Shown here piece by piece: positions 1 through 11,030 of a stretch of DNA of 64,000 bases. Numbering within the stretch: the first letter of the stretch is position 1; the number at the start of each line of letters is the position of its first letter. The stretch lies in contig JADDTR010000001.1 in NCBI GenBank assembly GCA_015345905.1, positions 434,001 through 498,000 of the forward strand, written 5' to 3'. Position numbers and translations under genes: made by a program. The notes under the pieces are model-generated. The model was not told where the DNA came from, searched no databases, and saw nothing but the letters and a program-made list of their open reading frames with translations. This stretch comes from Aotearoamyces nothofagi (lineage: Eukaryota > Ascomycota > Leotiomycetes > Leotiales > Tympanidaceae).

Positions 1-1137
1 AGGTTGAGAGAGAGGTAGGGGGTAGATGCTATGATGCCGACGGGAGTGGAGAGGGAGATTGTGAGAAGGGATCGAGGAGGGATCCAGACGGGATTGAAGA
101 GGGGTTTTCGAAGATAGATTGAGATCGTCCTTGTACAGCACCTTACAGATCGGCGACTGTGCCCGAGCCGAGCTTCTGCGTATTAACATCAGCGAAGAAG
201 GGAAGCGAGCGAGCTGGTCTTGCTTGCGAAACTGAATAGGATTAGAGACGTGGATGAAGAGGCTGGATTGAACCAATATATATATATCCGAGTGAAAATG
301 CTAGATCGAACGGGATTCGACACGTGGATGAAGAGACTCGCGATTGTGAGACGTTGGGGTTGAGTGAAGATGTCTTCTGGCTTGTAGTATATTCTATATG
401 CAGGGATAGGATGCCTCTCACTTCTCGATAAAAGAGTCGGGTGGGATGGGATCGTGCTGTCGTATATGCATGATTTGATTTGATTTGATTTGATTTGATT
501 TGATTTGATATGATAGCTAGCCGTATCGTATCGCAATACCGTCGTCGTCAAAGCTCATCATCATCATCATATCCACTTCGTTCGCTGAGCTGGCGGTTGA
601 TTTGATATGAATATGAGGATTTGAGATCTGGGCGACCTCAAGATCCAGACTCGTCCGAGCCATTCAGACTTCTTCGGAATAATTAGACAAGTCATAGTCC
701 CAGCCTTAGCTACGCAGAACTAGCCAGAACCATTTCCTACTTTCAAAGTTCACTATTCACCATTCAAGACTTATGCGGCTATATAATCAAGTTACAGAGA
801 TGATACCTCGACGAGGATTTTATAGAACGCAGATGCCACACTGCTTCATCTAGCGCTGCTTACAACCGCACAAGAAGTCTCCCCGAAAGGGATCTGGGAT
901 CTTGCATTGATCCTGCTATGACCAGCGCAGGGGCGAGGTGGTAGGCAGTGCAGATGCGATTTCGACAAGGTAGGAGGTGTCAAGCGCGCCTTCCCCAGCC
1001 GGTGCGGTGCGCCTTCGGTAGCAGCGAGGCCCTGAATACCGGGGCGGACCCGTTTCTCAAGAAGAACTTCAAGAGCGCGACCCCGCGGGGAAAAATATCT
1101 CTACCAGAAGAGTATCTCTATCATAGAATCGCTAACC
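1..1137. other. Intergenic, low-complexity 5' flank
   Basis: No convincing coding region is visible. The stretch holds a run of a TGATT/TTTGA pentanucleotide at about 471-509, a short ATC run near 556, and otherwise unremarkable sequence. It is the upstream region of the zinc-module/ubiquitin-like gene that starts at 1138; no clear TATA box was recognised. Confidence 0.6.
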
Positions 1138-3060
1138 ATGAGTCTCCTCAGGCGTCTGGCAACGAAAAATGCCACCATGGGTCTCAACCGTCATTTGAAA
1201 CCAGGCCGGTTCGAAGTTCCAGAAGAACGCCGGGCGGCCTTCTGCTACACGTGTGGCTACGACGTATGCAAGCTGGCAGGCGAGGCAGCGCTCTATCAGC
1301 TTCATAAGTGTGAGGCACGCTGTGGCGGTGTGCAGTGGTTTTGCAAGCATTGCGGCATGTCGACGGTGAAGATGGATCACATGGATGCGGAGAGGCATAT
1401 TGAGGGGTGTAGGGGCGGGGATTCGGGAAGCGAGAGGGTAGATGAGGAGACGGCCGGTACTGATTCTGCAGTCAATGACAGCCCCAGCGAGAGCCCGGGG
1501 AATGGCGGAAAGGAGCCAGATGATGACTCGGGAAATGGTGAAAAAGAACCAGATGATGGCTCGGGAAATGGTGAAAAGGAGCCAGATGATGGCTCGGGAA
1601 ATGGTGAAAAGGAGCCAGATGATGGCTCGGGAAATGGTGAAAAGGAACCCGATGACGGCAGAACCAACGAGAGCTCGGGAAATGGTGAAAAGGAACCTGA
1701 TGACAGCAGAACCAACGAGAGCTCGGGAAATGGTGAGAAGGAGCCCGATGAACACGCAAGCACCACCACGCACAGCCCCCCACATCCCAGAAGTCTCCAG
1801 CAAGGCGAGAACCTAGTTCCGAAATCCGTCAGCCTGCTCTTCTGCTCGAGATGCGGCCTCGACCTGTTCCAGCTTGCGACCACCAGCGAGTTCTTCCGGC
1901 ATGACGTGGGCTGCAGACGCATTCCCGAGCCTGCCAAGCACTGCAGATTCTGTCGGAGATGGATGGCAGAGTGGATGACGGAGGAGAAAAAAACCCACGT
2001 CGCGGCGTGCAAGGAGATGTTTTCTGCCAATATGGAGCTGGATGAGAAGACGGCTGTAGCAGAGCCTTCTGCTGATGTCGAAGTCGTGAAGACGCCGCCG
2101 ACGAGCGTGCTGAAGAGGCGGCCGAGCAGTGAAGAGAAACCCGCTGAAGACGCTCAGCAGGACACGGCTTCGTTCAAGGTAACTACGCCAGACATCTTCT
2201 GCTGTAGGTGTAGCTTCGACCTACTCTCGATGGAAGACTTCGACGATGTCTTGTCACACGCCCAGAGCTGCAAGCCAGCCTATTACGGCGAGCCCAGAAC
2301 GTATTGCAGAATATGCGCCAGGAACGTTGTAGGGATGGGACCCAAGAAGGCGGAGGAGCATTACAGGGAGTGTAGGAGGCCTCTCGATGAGGCTAAGAGG
2401 TCTCTTGAGAGGTCTCGATGGAAACAAGATGTTATTATGAGGCAATGGATGGATTCCGAGAGCGAGTTCTATTCGGACAAGGCCAAGTACGACAAAATGG
2501 TCGAGTACGTGTCTGGAACGGGCACGGGCAAGAGGAAGGAGGAGGCCGACGAAGAGAGCCGGAGCATGGAGCCAGCCAGGAAGAGGGTGCGCTTCTCCAT
2601 AGAGCCCGCAGACGAGAAGGAGTTCGGCACGGCAAAGCCATCAAACTACGGTTCCGGCGCGTCGAGGCCGGCGGCGCCGAAGGGGAAGACCCCAAACCCG
2701 TTCATCGTGCAGGTGTTCTATCTGTTTTCCAAACTGACCTTCTCGAGCCCCATGTTCCGCGACGTCGGGCCCGCGACGACGGTGCTGGACCTGAAGAAGA
2801 AGCTGGTGCGGAGGACGGGACTGCCGCCGGACAGGCAGCGGCTGGTCCTGAAAGACCAGGCCGCGGTGGCTGGCGAGCAGCAGCCGTACGTCTTCCTGGA
2901 GGATGGCCAGGTGCTGGCCGAGTGCGGCGCTGGGCACTGGTCCATACTCTTCCTTCGGGGGATGCGGGAGACGCAGGAGCCCCTCGGGAGCCTCACTCCG
3001 CAAACACACGAGGCAAACCTGGAGGAATTGAATGGTGAATTGGATGCTCTTGGAGGGTGA
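1138..3060 (+). CDS. Six-CCHC zinc-module protein with C-terminal ubiquitin-like domain
   Basis: Single-exon frame of 640 residues; I do not recognise a named family. Three paired Cys/His units are visible, each made of two CxxC...H...C fingers: about residues 36-94 (CYTC, then CKHC...HIEGC), 236-288 (CSRC...HDVGC, CRFC...HVAAC) and 355-415 (CRC...HAQSC, CRIC...HYREC). Five of six fingers fit CxxC-x(14-16)-H-x3-C; the first has irregular His/Cys spacing. Units 1 and 2 are separated by an 11-residue repeat (SGNGEKEPDDG). A basic/acidic linker follows, then residues about 521-611 look ubiquitin-like (TTVLDLKKKLVRRTGLPPDR), with a predicted beta-grasp ending near WSILFLRGM. Two starts are possible: M1, and M14, which sits in an excellent GCCACCATGG context at 1177. 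Zinc binding and a ubiquitin-related role are inferred from residues only. Confidence 0.8.
   Translation: MSLLRRLATKNATMGLNRHLKPGRFEVPEERRAAFCYTCGYDVCKLAGEAALYQLHKCEARCGGVQWFCKHCGMSTVKMDHMDAERHIEGCRGGDSGSERVDEETAGTDSAVNDSPSESPGNGGKEPDDDSGNGEKEPDDGSGNGEKEPDDGSGNGEKEPDDGSGNGEKEPDDGRTNESSGNGEKEPDDSRTNESSGNGEKEPDEHASTTTHSPPHPRSLQQGENLVPKSVSLLFCSRCGLDLFQLATTSEFFRHDVGCRRIPEPAKHCRFCRRWMAEWMTEEKKTHVAACKEMFSANMELDEKTAVAEPSADVEVVKTPPTSVLKRRPSSEEKPAEDAQQDTASFKVTTPDIFCCRCSFDLLSMEDFDDVLSHAQSCKPAYYGEPRTYCRICARNVVGMGPKKAEEHYRECRRPLDEAKRSLERSRWKQDVIMRQWMDSESEFYSDKAKYDKMVEYVSGTGTGKRKEEADEESRSMEPARKRVRFSIEPADEKEFGTAKPSNYGSGASRPAAPKGKTPNPFIVQVFYLFSKLTFSSPMFRDVGPATTVLDLKKKLVRRTGLPPDRQRLVLKDQAAVAGEQQPYVFLEDGQVLAECGAGHWSILFLRGMRETQEPLGSLTPQTHEANLEELNGELDALGG
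1498..1746 (+). repeat. In-frame 33-bp coding minisatellite
   Basis: About six to seven copies of a 33-base unit encode GNGEKEPDDGS-like repeats. The last two copies are lengthened by an inserted RTNES segment. The unit length is a multiple of three, so copy-number change would keep the frame. Codons are nearly identical between central copies, suggesting recent expansion. Confidence 0.9.
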
Positions 3061-3402
3061 TGAACGGTTGTCTCTAGACTGTTCTCTTGGGGCCTCTCAA
3101 GCGTCCGAGGCAGGTAGTCGGCTCGTACAGTTTAGTCTGCTCGTACAGTTCTTAGATGAGGTTTCTTTTTCTCGGACAAGGAACGCGAGCTATATAGATA
3201 AATAGATATTTCTGGAGAGAGACGTGATAGTCGGGAATGGTAACACGCTGCTTGCAAAGAGGGAACCGTGAGACCTGGACCTTCTCCTCTGATGCTTCTC
3301 CCGATGAGCCGTGGCCATGGCCTAGAAGTAGATTTATTAAAAAAAAGGGGGAGGGGAGGAATCAGCCGGCTTGGCGTGGGTGTTCTGGCTGAAACTAATA
3401 TT

Positions 3403-3597
3403 GGGGAGTGGAGTGGAGGATAATAGAGTAGAGTAGAGTATTCATCCAACTTGGCCATCCGTAATTGTCACTAGGAAAGCAGTAAAAAAAAGTTGGGGAG
3501 CAGAGTGGAGTAGAGTAGAGGATAGTAGAGTAGAGGATTCATCCAACTTAGCCATCCGTAATCATCAGGAAAGTAGTAAAAAAAAAAAAAAAAAAAG
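3403..3597. repeat. Imperfect ~95-bp tandem duplication
   Basis: Two adjacent copies, about 3403-3490 and 3492-3597, share a GGAGTRGAG-rich part, then TTCATCCAACTTRGCCATCC, then a poly-A tract after AGTAAAA. Differences between copies are scattered, so the duplication is not brand new. Confidence 0.75.
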
Positions 3598-4082
3598 TTT
3601 AAATATTCTAGTGAAACAGCGGGATTGTCTAGTACAGTAGAGCAGCTCAAAGACTTTTCTACTAAACAGAGCAAAGAACCAGTGAAACAGAGCGAAAGAT
3701 TGGTGAAACAGCTTAAACCGACCCGGCCAAGCAAGCAGTCTAGCGATCTCTAGCGAGAACTCAAAAAAGTCACAGCAGAAGAAGCCTGAGCGCGTGCTAC
3801 AGGGCTGGGGATGACCTGGGATGGATCGGTAGACGCGAGCTTGGATGGGATGGATCGACAGCTGCACGATCCGGACGAGACGAGAAGACTGATATGATAT
3901 ATCAGATAATACCTACTAACTGGAGATAGATAGAGAGTTCTGTCTGCTGTGCGCTGTAGAGCCTCGGGACTGGAAAAGGGGGGGTATATATGCGCTGTTT
4001 TTTTTGGGATTGGTTGCTGTGATCGTCGCTGGGGCTGTGTTGTTGCTGGTGGGTTTAGGACGGTGTTGTCTGAGAAGAGAAC

Positions 4083-4212
4083 GATGCTGGAGGAGAAGGA
4101 CGAGGCTGGAGGAGAAGAACGAGGCTGGAGGAGAAGGACGAGGCTGTGAGAAGAGAAGGACGAGGCTGAGAAGAGAAGAACGAGGCTGTGAGAAGAGAAG
4201 AACAAGAGAACG
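4083..4212. repeat. Purine-rich minisatellite (GAGGAGAAGRACGAGGCTG units)
   Basis: Five to six diverged units of roughly 20-24 bases with the core AGAAGRACGAGGCTG lie in a row on the purine strand. The frames across it code only for Arg/Glu-rich repeats and are not believed to be translated. Confidence 0.8.
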
Positions 4213-5151
4213 ATAGCAAACCCACCCACCTCAAGACCAAAAGCATCGCGCGTCGCCGTACCTGGAGAAAACCCCCCCCCCCCCCGCTCGTGCCTTCTGC
4301 TGCAGCGATGTCTACTGTCTACCAGCCGTGCACGAGCCGGTTAGGGCGGACGCGATGAGGAATGCCGCTGTGGGCGCGACGTGCAGCGCGCGCGCTCGCT
4401 GGGGTTTCGTGCGGCGCCTGGATGGATCTGGGCAAGAATCTGGGCTGCAGGCTCCGACGAGTCGGAAGAGGGGGGATGGGATGGGACGAGGCTGATGCGA
4501 GGCTGAGAGAGAGAGGTGGGGATGGGGATGGGGATGGGAACTGTGCTTTTATCTGTGCTTTATACATGATATATATGATGTGATATAATGTGATGTGATA
4601 TATATCTATCTAATATATATATAGAGCAACAACACCGCAACTGATAACTTGTAACATAACTTAGACCACAGCAAGTCTGCGCCTGCACCTACACCTACAC
4701 CCGCGCCCGGGGAGAGGGGGAGAGGTCCCGCACAGAGCCACAGCTACAGCCAGAGACGATGAAAAAGAAAAAGAAAGAAAAGAAAGAAAAAGAAAGAAAC
4801 CATCCCCCCCCCATCCCCCATCGCAGCACGACATCGCAGCCAGCCAGCCAGCTCTCTGTTTCCTCGCGCTCTGCGCGTGGTGAAAAATGGCGTTCGTGGT
4901 CTGCAAGAACTCCACCGGTCGTGTAGTTGGGACAGCTATATCTCTGTATTTGGGAGAGCTATATCTCTGTATTTGGTTGGATTGGACTGGGTTGGGGATG
5001 GATGTGCAAATTGGCATCATTCCTCTTCCTCCAGCCCCGGTCTCGGTCTATATACTGCAGACGGCATTCCTCGACGCGAAAGAGAGAGAGAGGCGGCACG
5101 TCGAGCTATTCTCGCAATCACGGAGGAGGGGACGGGGAGGGGGTGCGGAGC

Positions 5152-5180
5152 CTGTTCTGTTCTGTTCTGTTCTGTTCTGT
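5152..5180. repeat. TTCTG pentanucleotide microsatellite
   Basis: About six perfect units of CTGTT/TTCTG are followed by GGCTATGGAGTA-type short repeats up to about 5260. Confidence 0.9.
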
Positions 5181-6494
5181 GGGTAGTGTAGCAGGCTATG
5201 GAGTAGGCTATGGATATAGAGTAGGCTACAGATATAGAGTTACAGGCTACACGAATAGCAAGCGTCATTATGAAATGAAGCTGCTTGTACGGCCGGCCTG
5301 TTCTGTTGCGCGAGACGAAGCATGCTGGCATTCCTGGACGCGAGAAGGGTCTGGGGATTGGCGAGATGGATGGATGGCTTGGCGCGAGAGGGCGAGGAGG
5401 GGATGGGCTGTGGAGAGCGTGGTAGTTTGTAGATAGTAGTCGTTGGAAAGTATAGTAGTCTACAGACAGTATAGCAGTCTAAAGATAGTAGTCTACAGAC
5501 AGCAGTCTACAGACAGCATAGTAGTCAACACAGCACATACAACATACAATAAAGCAACGTCACGACAGAGCCTCGGGCGTCGCAGCTCCTGTTCCTCGGA
5601 GGTCTGGACTGGACTGGCGGATTGCTTGCCCGCTGGCCGACGGAGCGCTCGGGTGGTGCAGTGCTCGATTGGGACATGGGATGCGGTCGAGAGCAGAGGG
5701 ACGGGGATGACGACACTGCACTGCGTTTTTACATTACATTACATTTGGCTTTGGCTTTGCATGGACATCATCATGAGAGAAGCAGCTCGCTCGCACAGCC
5801 GCGTGCTGGATACGTCATCGATCGCCGCTCTCACATGTGCCCTTCCGGTGCTGCGGCTGCGGCTGGGAAACGCCAGGGCGCCAGGCTCCGGCATGTGCCC
5901 AAGCCAAGATACAGATCGATCTGCGCGAACGGCTATTTTGGTGGCAGGCAGGCAGGTCGCTGACGCCGTGACGTGCGAGACTAGGGTAGGGGGATGGCTG
6001 GGGAGAGAGAGAGAGAAAGAAAGAAAGGGCAGGGCAGGCGAAGGCTGGGGCGGCGCCTCGAAGCGCGGCGCTTGACTCGAGGAGAAGCGACGGGAGCGAG
6101 GGGGAGGCAGGCTCGTCCACTGACCGAGTCGGCGTTGGGGGTTCTCAGTCGTCTCTGCGGCGGGCGTGGCGTCAGGATTCCCCCATCCAGACTTCTCTCT
6201 CTCTCTCTCTCTCTGTCTGTCGACGCTGGTTGCGAGGGCGATGCGATTGCGATTGCGAGATTGCGACGCGGGCTTATGTAATCGGGAACGCCGCGGCCTG
6301 ATTGGCGGCCTGCGGTAGCTCCAGGTCCGAATAACGAAAAAGCATTGTTTTTTTTTTTCTGCGTGCCTGACGGCCAACAATGACGACCACCAAACAATGG
6401 GCGGCAAGCAGACAAAGGCGAGGAATGCGGCGCTGGGACGCCGACGCCGGGCGGCCCAGAGCAGCGCAGATTTCGACTGATTTCGGAGAAAAAC

Positions 6495-6531
6495 GTGACG
6501 ACGCGTGATGGCGCGTGACGACGCGTGACGC
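6495..6531. repeat. CGTGACGACG short tandem array
   Basis: Near-identical units of CGTGACGACG and CGTGATGGCG are repeated about four times in a GC-rich setting. Confidence 0.8.
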
Positions 6532-6996
6532 TGTCTGTGGCTTCGACGAGGCCGGGGAGGGGGGCAGTGGCAGGCGGGAATGCATCACCCCCCAGCCACG
6601 CCCTCGCAGCCTCGCAGCCTCGCAGCCTCGTCGGGGCGGCTATGGCGGCCTTGGCGGCCGTAGCAGCCTTGGCGCCTTAGATCTGCGGCTGGACAGGGGC
6701 GGTGCATTTGGTGGCTGAGATCGACGCAGCGTCGTCATGTGGCCCCACGTGTGACGACGGGCGGTGCGTCGTTCGCGCGCTGGAGGGCCACGGAACCCCG
6801 GGGCCATCGCCAGTGCTCCGTACGCACGCTGGACCCTGGGCCGCAGCGGGCACAGGCAGCGGGCACAGTGGACGGTCGTGACGGCACTCAGCAGCACGGC
6901 AGAAGCACAATACCAAGGACCAAGTAGACCCTGCGCAAGGCCTCGGAGGGTCGGCTGCGAGGGACGGACTGCACTATCTATTGCTATGCAGCAGAG

Positions 6997-7052
6997 GCTC
7001 AGCAGAGGCTCAGCAGAGGCTCGTTGGCATCTGCTGAGCATCTGCTGAGCAT
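6997..7052. repeat. CAGAGGCTCAG and CATCTGCTGAG repeats
   Basis: Three copies of AGCAGAGGCTC are followed directly by about three copies of ATCTGCTGAGC. The two units share CTCAGCAGA in opposite orientations, giving a potential hairpin. Confidence 0.75.
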
Positions 7053-7632
7053 CTACCGACCATCTATTTCGGCGCTCTGCCACTCCTTCGTAGAGCACCC
7101 TCGGTCCGGAGCATCGGCGCCGTATGCAGCGCTGCGCAGGCCGAAAGTGTGGTCTCGCACCTATACATAGTCCATAGCCTGTAGTCTATGGCCGGTGCGC
7201 CTACTCATCTGGAAAGGCCACGGTGCCGTGGGCATTGGCACGTCTGGATCCGAGGCTCGTACTGGCAGTCTGGCACCACCGGGGGCCCTGGCCTCGCCAG
7301 ATGGCCTGGGCACGGCCGGCTCGCCGTGGACGGAGTGGTCGAGCAAGGCGGCAACGTAAGGACGGCGCTCGCAGCGCGGTGGAGACGCGTACGATTGCAA
7401 GACCGCGCTGCCGCTCTGCTCTGGGCTCCACCGGGCAGCACCTGGCCAACGCTGGCGGTCGCTGGGTGCACACATGACGCCGGGCTGGGCCTGCTGCTCC
7501 TCGTGTGTCTCGCAGCGCAGCGCAGCGCAGCGACGAGACATACACACATTGCCCGACGGGGCCGCACAGATGGCGGGTAATGGATGGGCAGGGCCTCCCT
7601 CAGCGTTGCGGCCGTCGTAGCGCGGTGGTTGG

Positions 7633-7664
7633 GACGGCGACGGGCGACGGGCGACGGGCGACGG
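7633..7664. repeat. GACGGGC heptanucleotide array
   Basis: Four consecutive units of CGACGGG are visible, with one slightly shorter edge unit. Confidence 0.85.
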
Positions 7665-8240
7665 AATGGACTTATACTACACGCGTCCACCAGCGAGGCC
7701 AGGACGGCGGTGCGCAGAGGAATGGCATTTTACCCGCGCAGCTCGTCATTTCCCTATTCCCCTACTCCCCTACTCCCTACTCCCTATCCCCCTCCCCTAC
7801 GCCCAATGCCCTATATGCGTGCTTCCCCCCCAGGCCCAGCGCGCCGCACGCACAGCGGCCACGCTCTGGCTCGGCAGGCCGGATCGCCGTGGAAACGACC
7901 GGGGGGGGCTGGCGGGCGCGGCGCTAGAGGGCCGCTAGTCGCGTCCAGACATCGACTACGCACGACATACGCAGGCCCTAGCGTCGGATCGGGGATCGGC
8001 CCAGGGGAGGGCGGCCCTAGCGAGGCGGCCGAGGCGGGGCGGCCGGTGAGTGGCTGCAGAAGCGAGGGGAAGAGAAGGGAAGGACGACGACGCGAGGGAG
8101 TGCCGCAAGTCGCATCGCATCTTGGGGTGTGCCTGGATATCTGGGACCAGTTCTGGGACATTTGCAAGGACCGGGCTAGCTGAGCTCTGTCTCTGTCTCT
8201 GTGTGTGTGCTCGTATCGACTAAGGGCGCCTGGAGACTAC

Positions 8241-8276
8241 TGGCACACTATGGCACACTATGGCACACTATGGCAG
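8241..8276. repeat. TGGCACACTA 10-bp array
   Basis: Three perfect copies of TGGCACACTA are followed by a diverged fourth copy (TGGCAGGCTA). Confidence 0.9.
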
Positions 8277-9075
8277 GCTAAAGGCGCTGGAGACTTACAG
8301 TAACTGCCAGTACAGTAGTAGACGACTTACAGGCTGGCTGGGTTGGATGGATGGATGGATACCTTAGGCAGCCTACCTTGGGTCCTGTCAGTGCCGTACT
8401 GTCTGTCTGTACAGTCAGTGTTGCCCTGTACAGTGCTGTCCTGTACAGTGTTGGCCTATTGTCCTATACGGTACGGTATCTACCTTACCTACCCTGACCT
8501 CCCGTAGGCAGAGAGAGAGAGAGAGTAGAACCTGCTCGTCCGGCCCAGCCCCGAAACCAGGCCTGCACGTGCTCTCTCTCTGGCGCTGCCCTCTCCTGCC
8601 CTCTTCCTGCCTGCCCTCTCCTGCCCTCTCTGCCTCTCCTGCCTCCCTCCCAGCCCGCCCTCGCTGCTCCGCCGCGCCTGTTCCCCCATCCAGCCTCGCG
8701 CGGCTCTGGCCCCATTCCGCCCTCGCATTCCACCATTCCACCCTGGCATGACCTGGCCCTCCGTGGCGCCCCCTTCCTCGCTTCCTCGCCTCGCGCCTGA
8801 GCCCGCCCTAGGCCCTTCCCGGCCTGACGTGCCTGTCCCGCCATCCCACCCAGCCCTCGTCCTTCCGCCCTCGCGCGCTAGTCCGCGGTCGTCCGCCGCG
8901 GCCCTCCCGCTTCCGGCATCGCGCGTTTCAGTGTGCTAAATTAAGCATGGCCTCTGCTCTCCTACACGTCTGCCCGTTGCTATCCCGTTTTCCTCATAAC
9001 CCGGGCCACCCTCCCCCCCAACCCCTTCGTTTCTGCTCTCTACCTCTCTCTCTCCCATCTCGCTGTCCAAGTTGG

Positions 9076-9084
9076 TTATATATA
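9076..9084 (+). promoter_or_regulatory. TATA box of the PIR-type wall-protein gene
   Basis: TTATATATA lies about 80 bases upstream of the ATG, between two CT-rich tracts. This arrangement (TATA, then a pyrimidine-rich start region, then CATCACAG) is common for strongly expressed fungal genes. Promoter function is inferred. Confidence 0.55.
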
Positions 9085-9161
9085 CCTTACTTCGAGACAC
9101 ATTCCTAATTGTCCTTTGTCTCTCTCTCTGCATCACAGTATTCTCTCGTTCAATACCAAAC

Positions 9162-10207
9162 ATGCAACTCACTTTCGCTACCTTTGCCCTCGCGGCCGCC
9201 AGCATCGTATCTGCTCAGGGCGTCAGCTCTGTCGTCTCTCCCACAGCCTCCGCACCTGCTGGCTGCTCTACCTCGTACTCCGGGAACTTCGAGATCACCG
9301 TCGTGCTCCCGAGCACCGTTTCCAAGCGTGCCCCGGCCGCCATCCAGGTATGCCTCTCGTCCGGCCCATCGCGGCGTGGCTGTAGGCCTAGCAGGATCGA
9401 ATACTGACTTGATTATAGAAGCGTACTACTGTCTGTGCTGCCGACGGAACACTCGTTGCCGGCCTGTACGAGAGCGTCTTGACAGACTCCTCTGGACGCA
9501 TTGGTGCCATCGTATCCAACCATCAGTTCCAGTTCGATGGTCCTCCAGCCCAGGCTGGATCGATCTATACCGGTGGATGGTCCGTGTGCACCAACGGCTC
9601 CCTGGCGCTCGGCGGATCGAACATCTTCTACCAGTGCTTGAGCGGTACCTTCTACAACCTGTACGACGAGCCAACCGGCTCAGAGTGCCAGCAGGTCCTC
9701 ATCGACATCATTCCCTGCACCAAGTCAAGCACCAGCACCGACTCGAGCGATGATTCGGCTGCCACCCAGGTCTCGGACGGACAGGTCCAGGCTTCATCTG
9801 CTGCTACCGCTGCCACCCAAATCGCAGACGGACAGGTCCAGGCCTCTTCTGCAGTCACCGCCGTACCCGTCTCGCAGTACACTGACGGACAACTTCAAGT
9901 TACTACCGTAGTTACCGCAACTGCCACAGCCGTGGCCGTTAGCCAGATCAGCGACGGACAGGTCCAGGCCACTGCTGCCGCAACCGCCGCTGCCGTTGCC
10001 ACTACCACGGCAGCAGCCACCACTCTCGCAACCGGAGTTGTCTCCCAGATCAGCGACGGACAGATCCAAGCCACTGCCGCCAGCAACCAGACCGTCACAT
10101 CCGCATCTGCCTCTGCCGCCACCTACACCGGTGCAGCACCAATGGTCATGGTCGGAGCCAACTTTGTTGCTGGTGCCGCCGCCGTCGCCGTTGTCGCCAT
10201 GCTATAA
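9162..10207 (+). CDS. PIR-type cell-wall protein with GPI-anchor-like tail
   Basis: Exons 9162-9347 and 9419-10207 (intron with TACTGAC branch and TAG acceptor) give 324 residues. Residues 1-18 are a signal peptide (cut near VSA|QG); a Kex2-like KR lies at about residues 54-55. Residues about 64-165 are the Cys domain of yeast Pir proteins, recognisable by [22 protein letters not shown] and [15 protein letters not shown]. Residues about 177-285 hold five PIR units of the type [10 protein letters not shown], whose DGQ-Q glutamine in yeast is ester-linked to beta-1,3-glucan. The C-terminus ([20 protein letters not shown]) is a short hydrophobic tail preceded by Ser/Ala/Thr, as in GPI-anchored proteins. 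The order Cys domain, repeats, GPI tail is the reverse of yeast Pir proteins, where repeats come first and no GPI signal exists. Expected location: cell wall or outer membrane leaflet. Confidence 0.88.
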
Positions 10208-10940
10208 GCATACCATTTCGTCGAGATTTTATCAATTGCATTTAAAAGATCGGGTTCAATTGCACAGCATGGCAACGCCCGCGGTTGGGATACTTTATTA
10301 CATCACGTGTTGGGATATGGACAGCGGGTCGGATTACTTAATGAACAAAGATAATGACCACAGTATAGCAGAGGGGGAACAACATTGAAATGTACATAGT
10401 CTTAGATTAGCTAATTTGAAACCCCCTATAAAAATTGAAATCTGGTTTCATTGCAATGAGTGAATTGGAGTTGATGATTTGGAATGGAATTGCTATTGTA
10501 TGTATGGTATAACCTTGGTATGGTATGACCTTGTGATTTGTGAGATGGAATTTAGAAGTCCCTCGGCTATGCAAGTTGACACTGATGCATAGCTTTGTGT
10601 GCTCTGTAAACCCTCCTACAGGGCCTACTAGGACCCGACCTCGAGACAGTGCGTGCACTGGGACCCCCCCCGTCCGTCACCCCAAGCGAGTCCTCTCGTT
10701 CCAGAGACTCTGTACCGTACCCGCGAGGCGCGCGCGCGTACCGTATACGCGTTCTCAAGGGGTGTGCGCACCGCAAGGCAAGGGGGCATGTGTCGGGGTT
10801 GGGAGAAAAGATGGATGGATGGGATATGGGATGGGTGGATATGTGGATATGTGGATGTGTGTTTGTGTGTGGGAATCGATGATGTTTTTGATAAGAAAAG
10901 AAAAGATTTGGTCATTTATTTGTTGGGTTGTATTGTATAA

Positions 10941-11030
10941 AGGGAGGGAGGGAGGGAGGGAGAGGGAGGGGAGGGAGGGAGGGAGGGAGGGAGAGGGAGG
11001 AGAGGAGGGAGGGAGAGGGAGGAGAGGTAG
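10941..11030. repeat. GGGA/GGAGG purine microsatellite
   Basis: Dense imperfect GGGA and GAGGG units run on the plus strand. Such G-run sequence could form G-quadruplex structures; that is an inference. Confidence 0.85.

Larger units (their letters stand above)
3061..9161. other. 6.1-kb gene-free, GC-rich, satellite-rich region
   Basis: Frames are open in several registers here because of GC richness and simple repeats, but none shows a domain, a signal, consistent splicing or plausible composition, so I call no gene. Contents include a tandem duplication (3403-3597), a purine minisatellite (4083-4212), a C15-like run near 4270, a TTCTG array (5152-5180), GTCTACAGACAG repeats (about 5457-5530), GA/CT runs (about 6000-6030 and 6190-6215), a CGTGACGACG array, CAGAGGCTCAG repeats, a GACGGGC array, an ACTATGGCAC array and CTGTACAGTG repeats (about 8400-8455). 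The last 200 bases are the CT-rich promoter of the wall-protein gene. Confidence 0.6.

Noticed and set aside
5443-6407. Long overlapping open frames on both strands in GC-rich sequence (up to 222 residues)
   Set aside because: Open in several frames at once, rich in Arg/Pro/Ser repeats, crossing simple repeats, with no domain or splice pattern; best explained by GC richness.
7161-8183. Clustered open frames of 90-200 residues on both strands
   Set aside because: They overlap each other in nearly all frames and include satellite-encoded peptides; no recognisable protein family.
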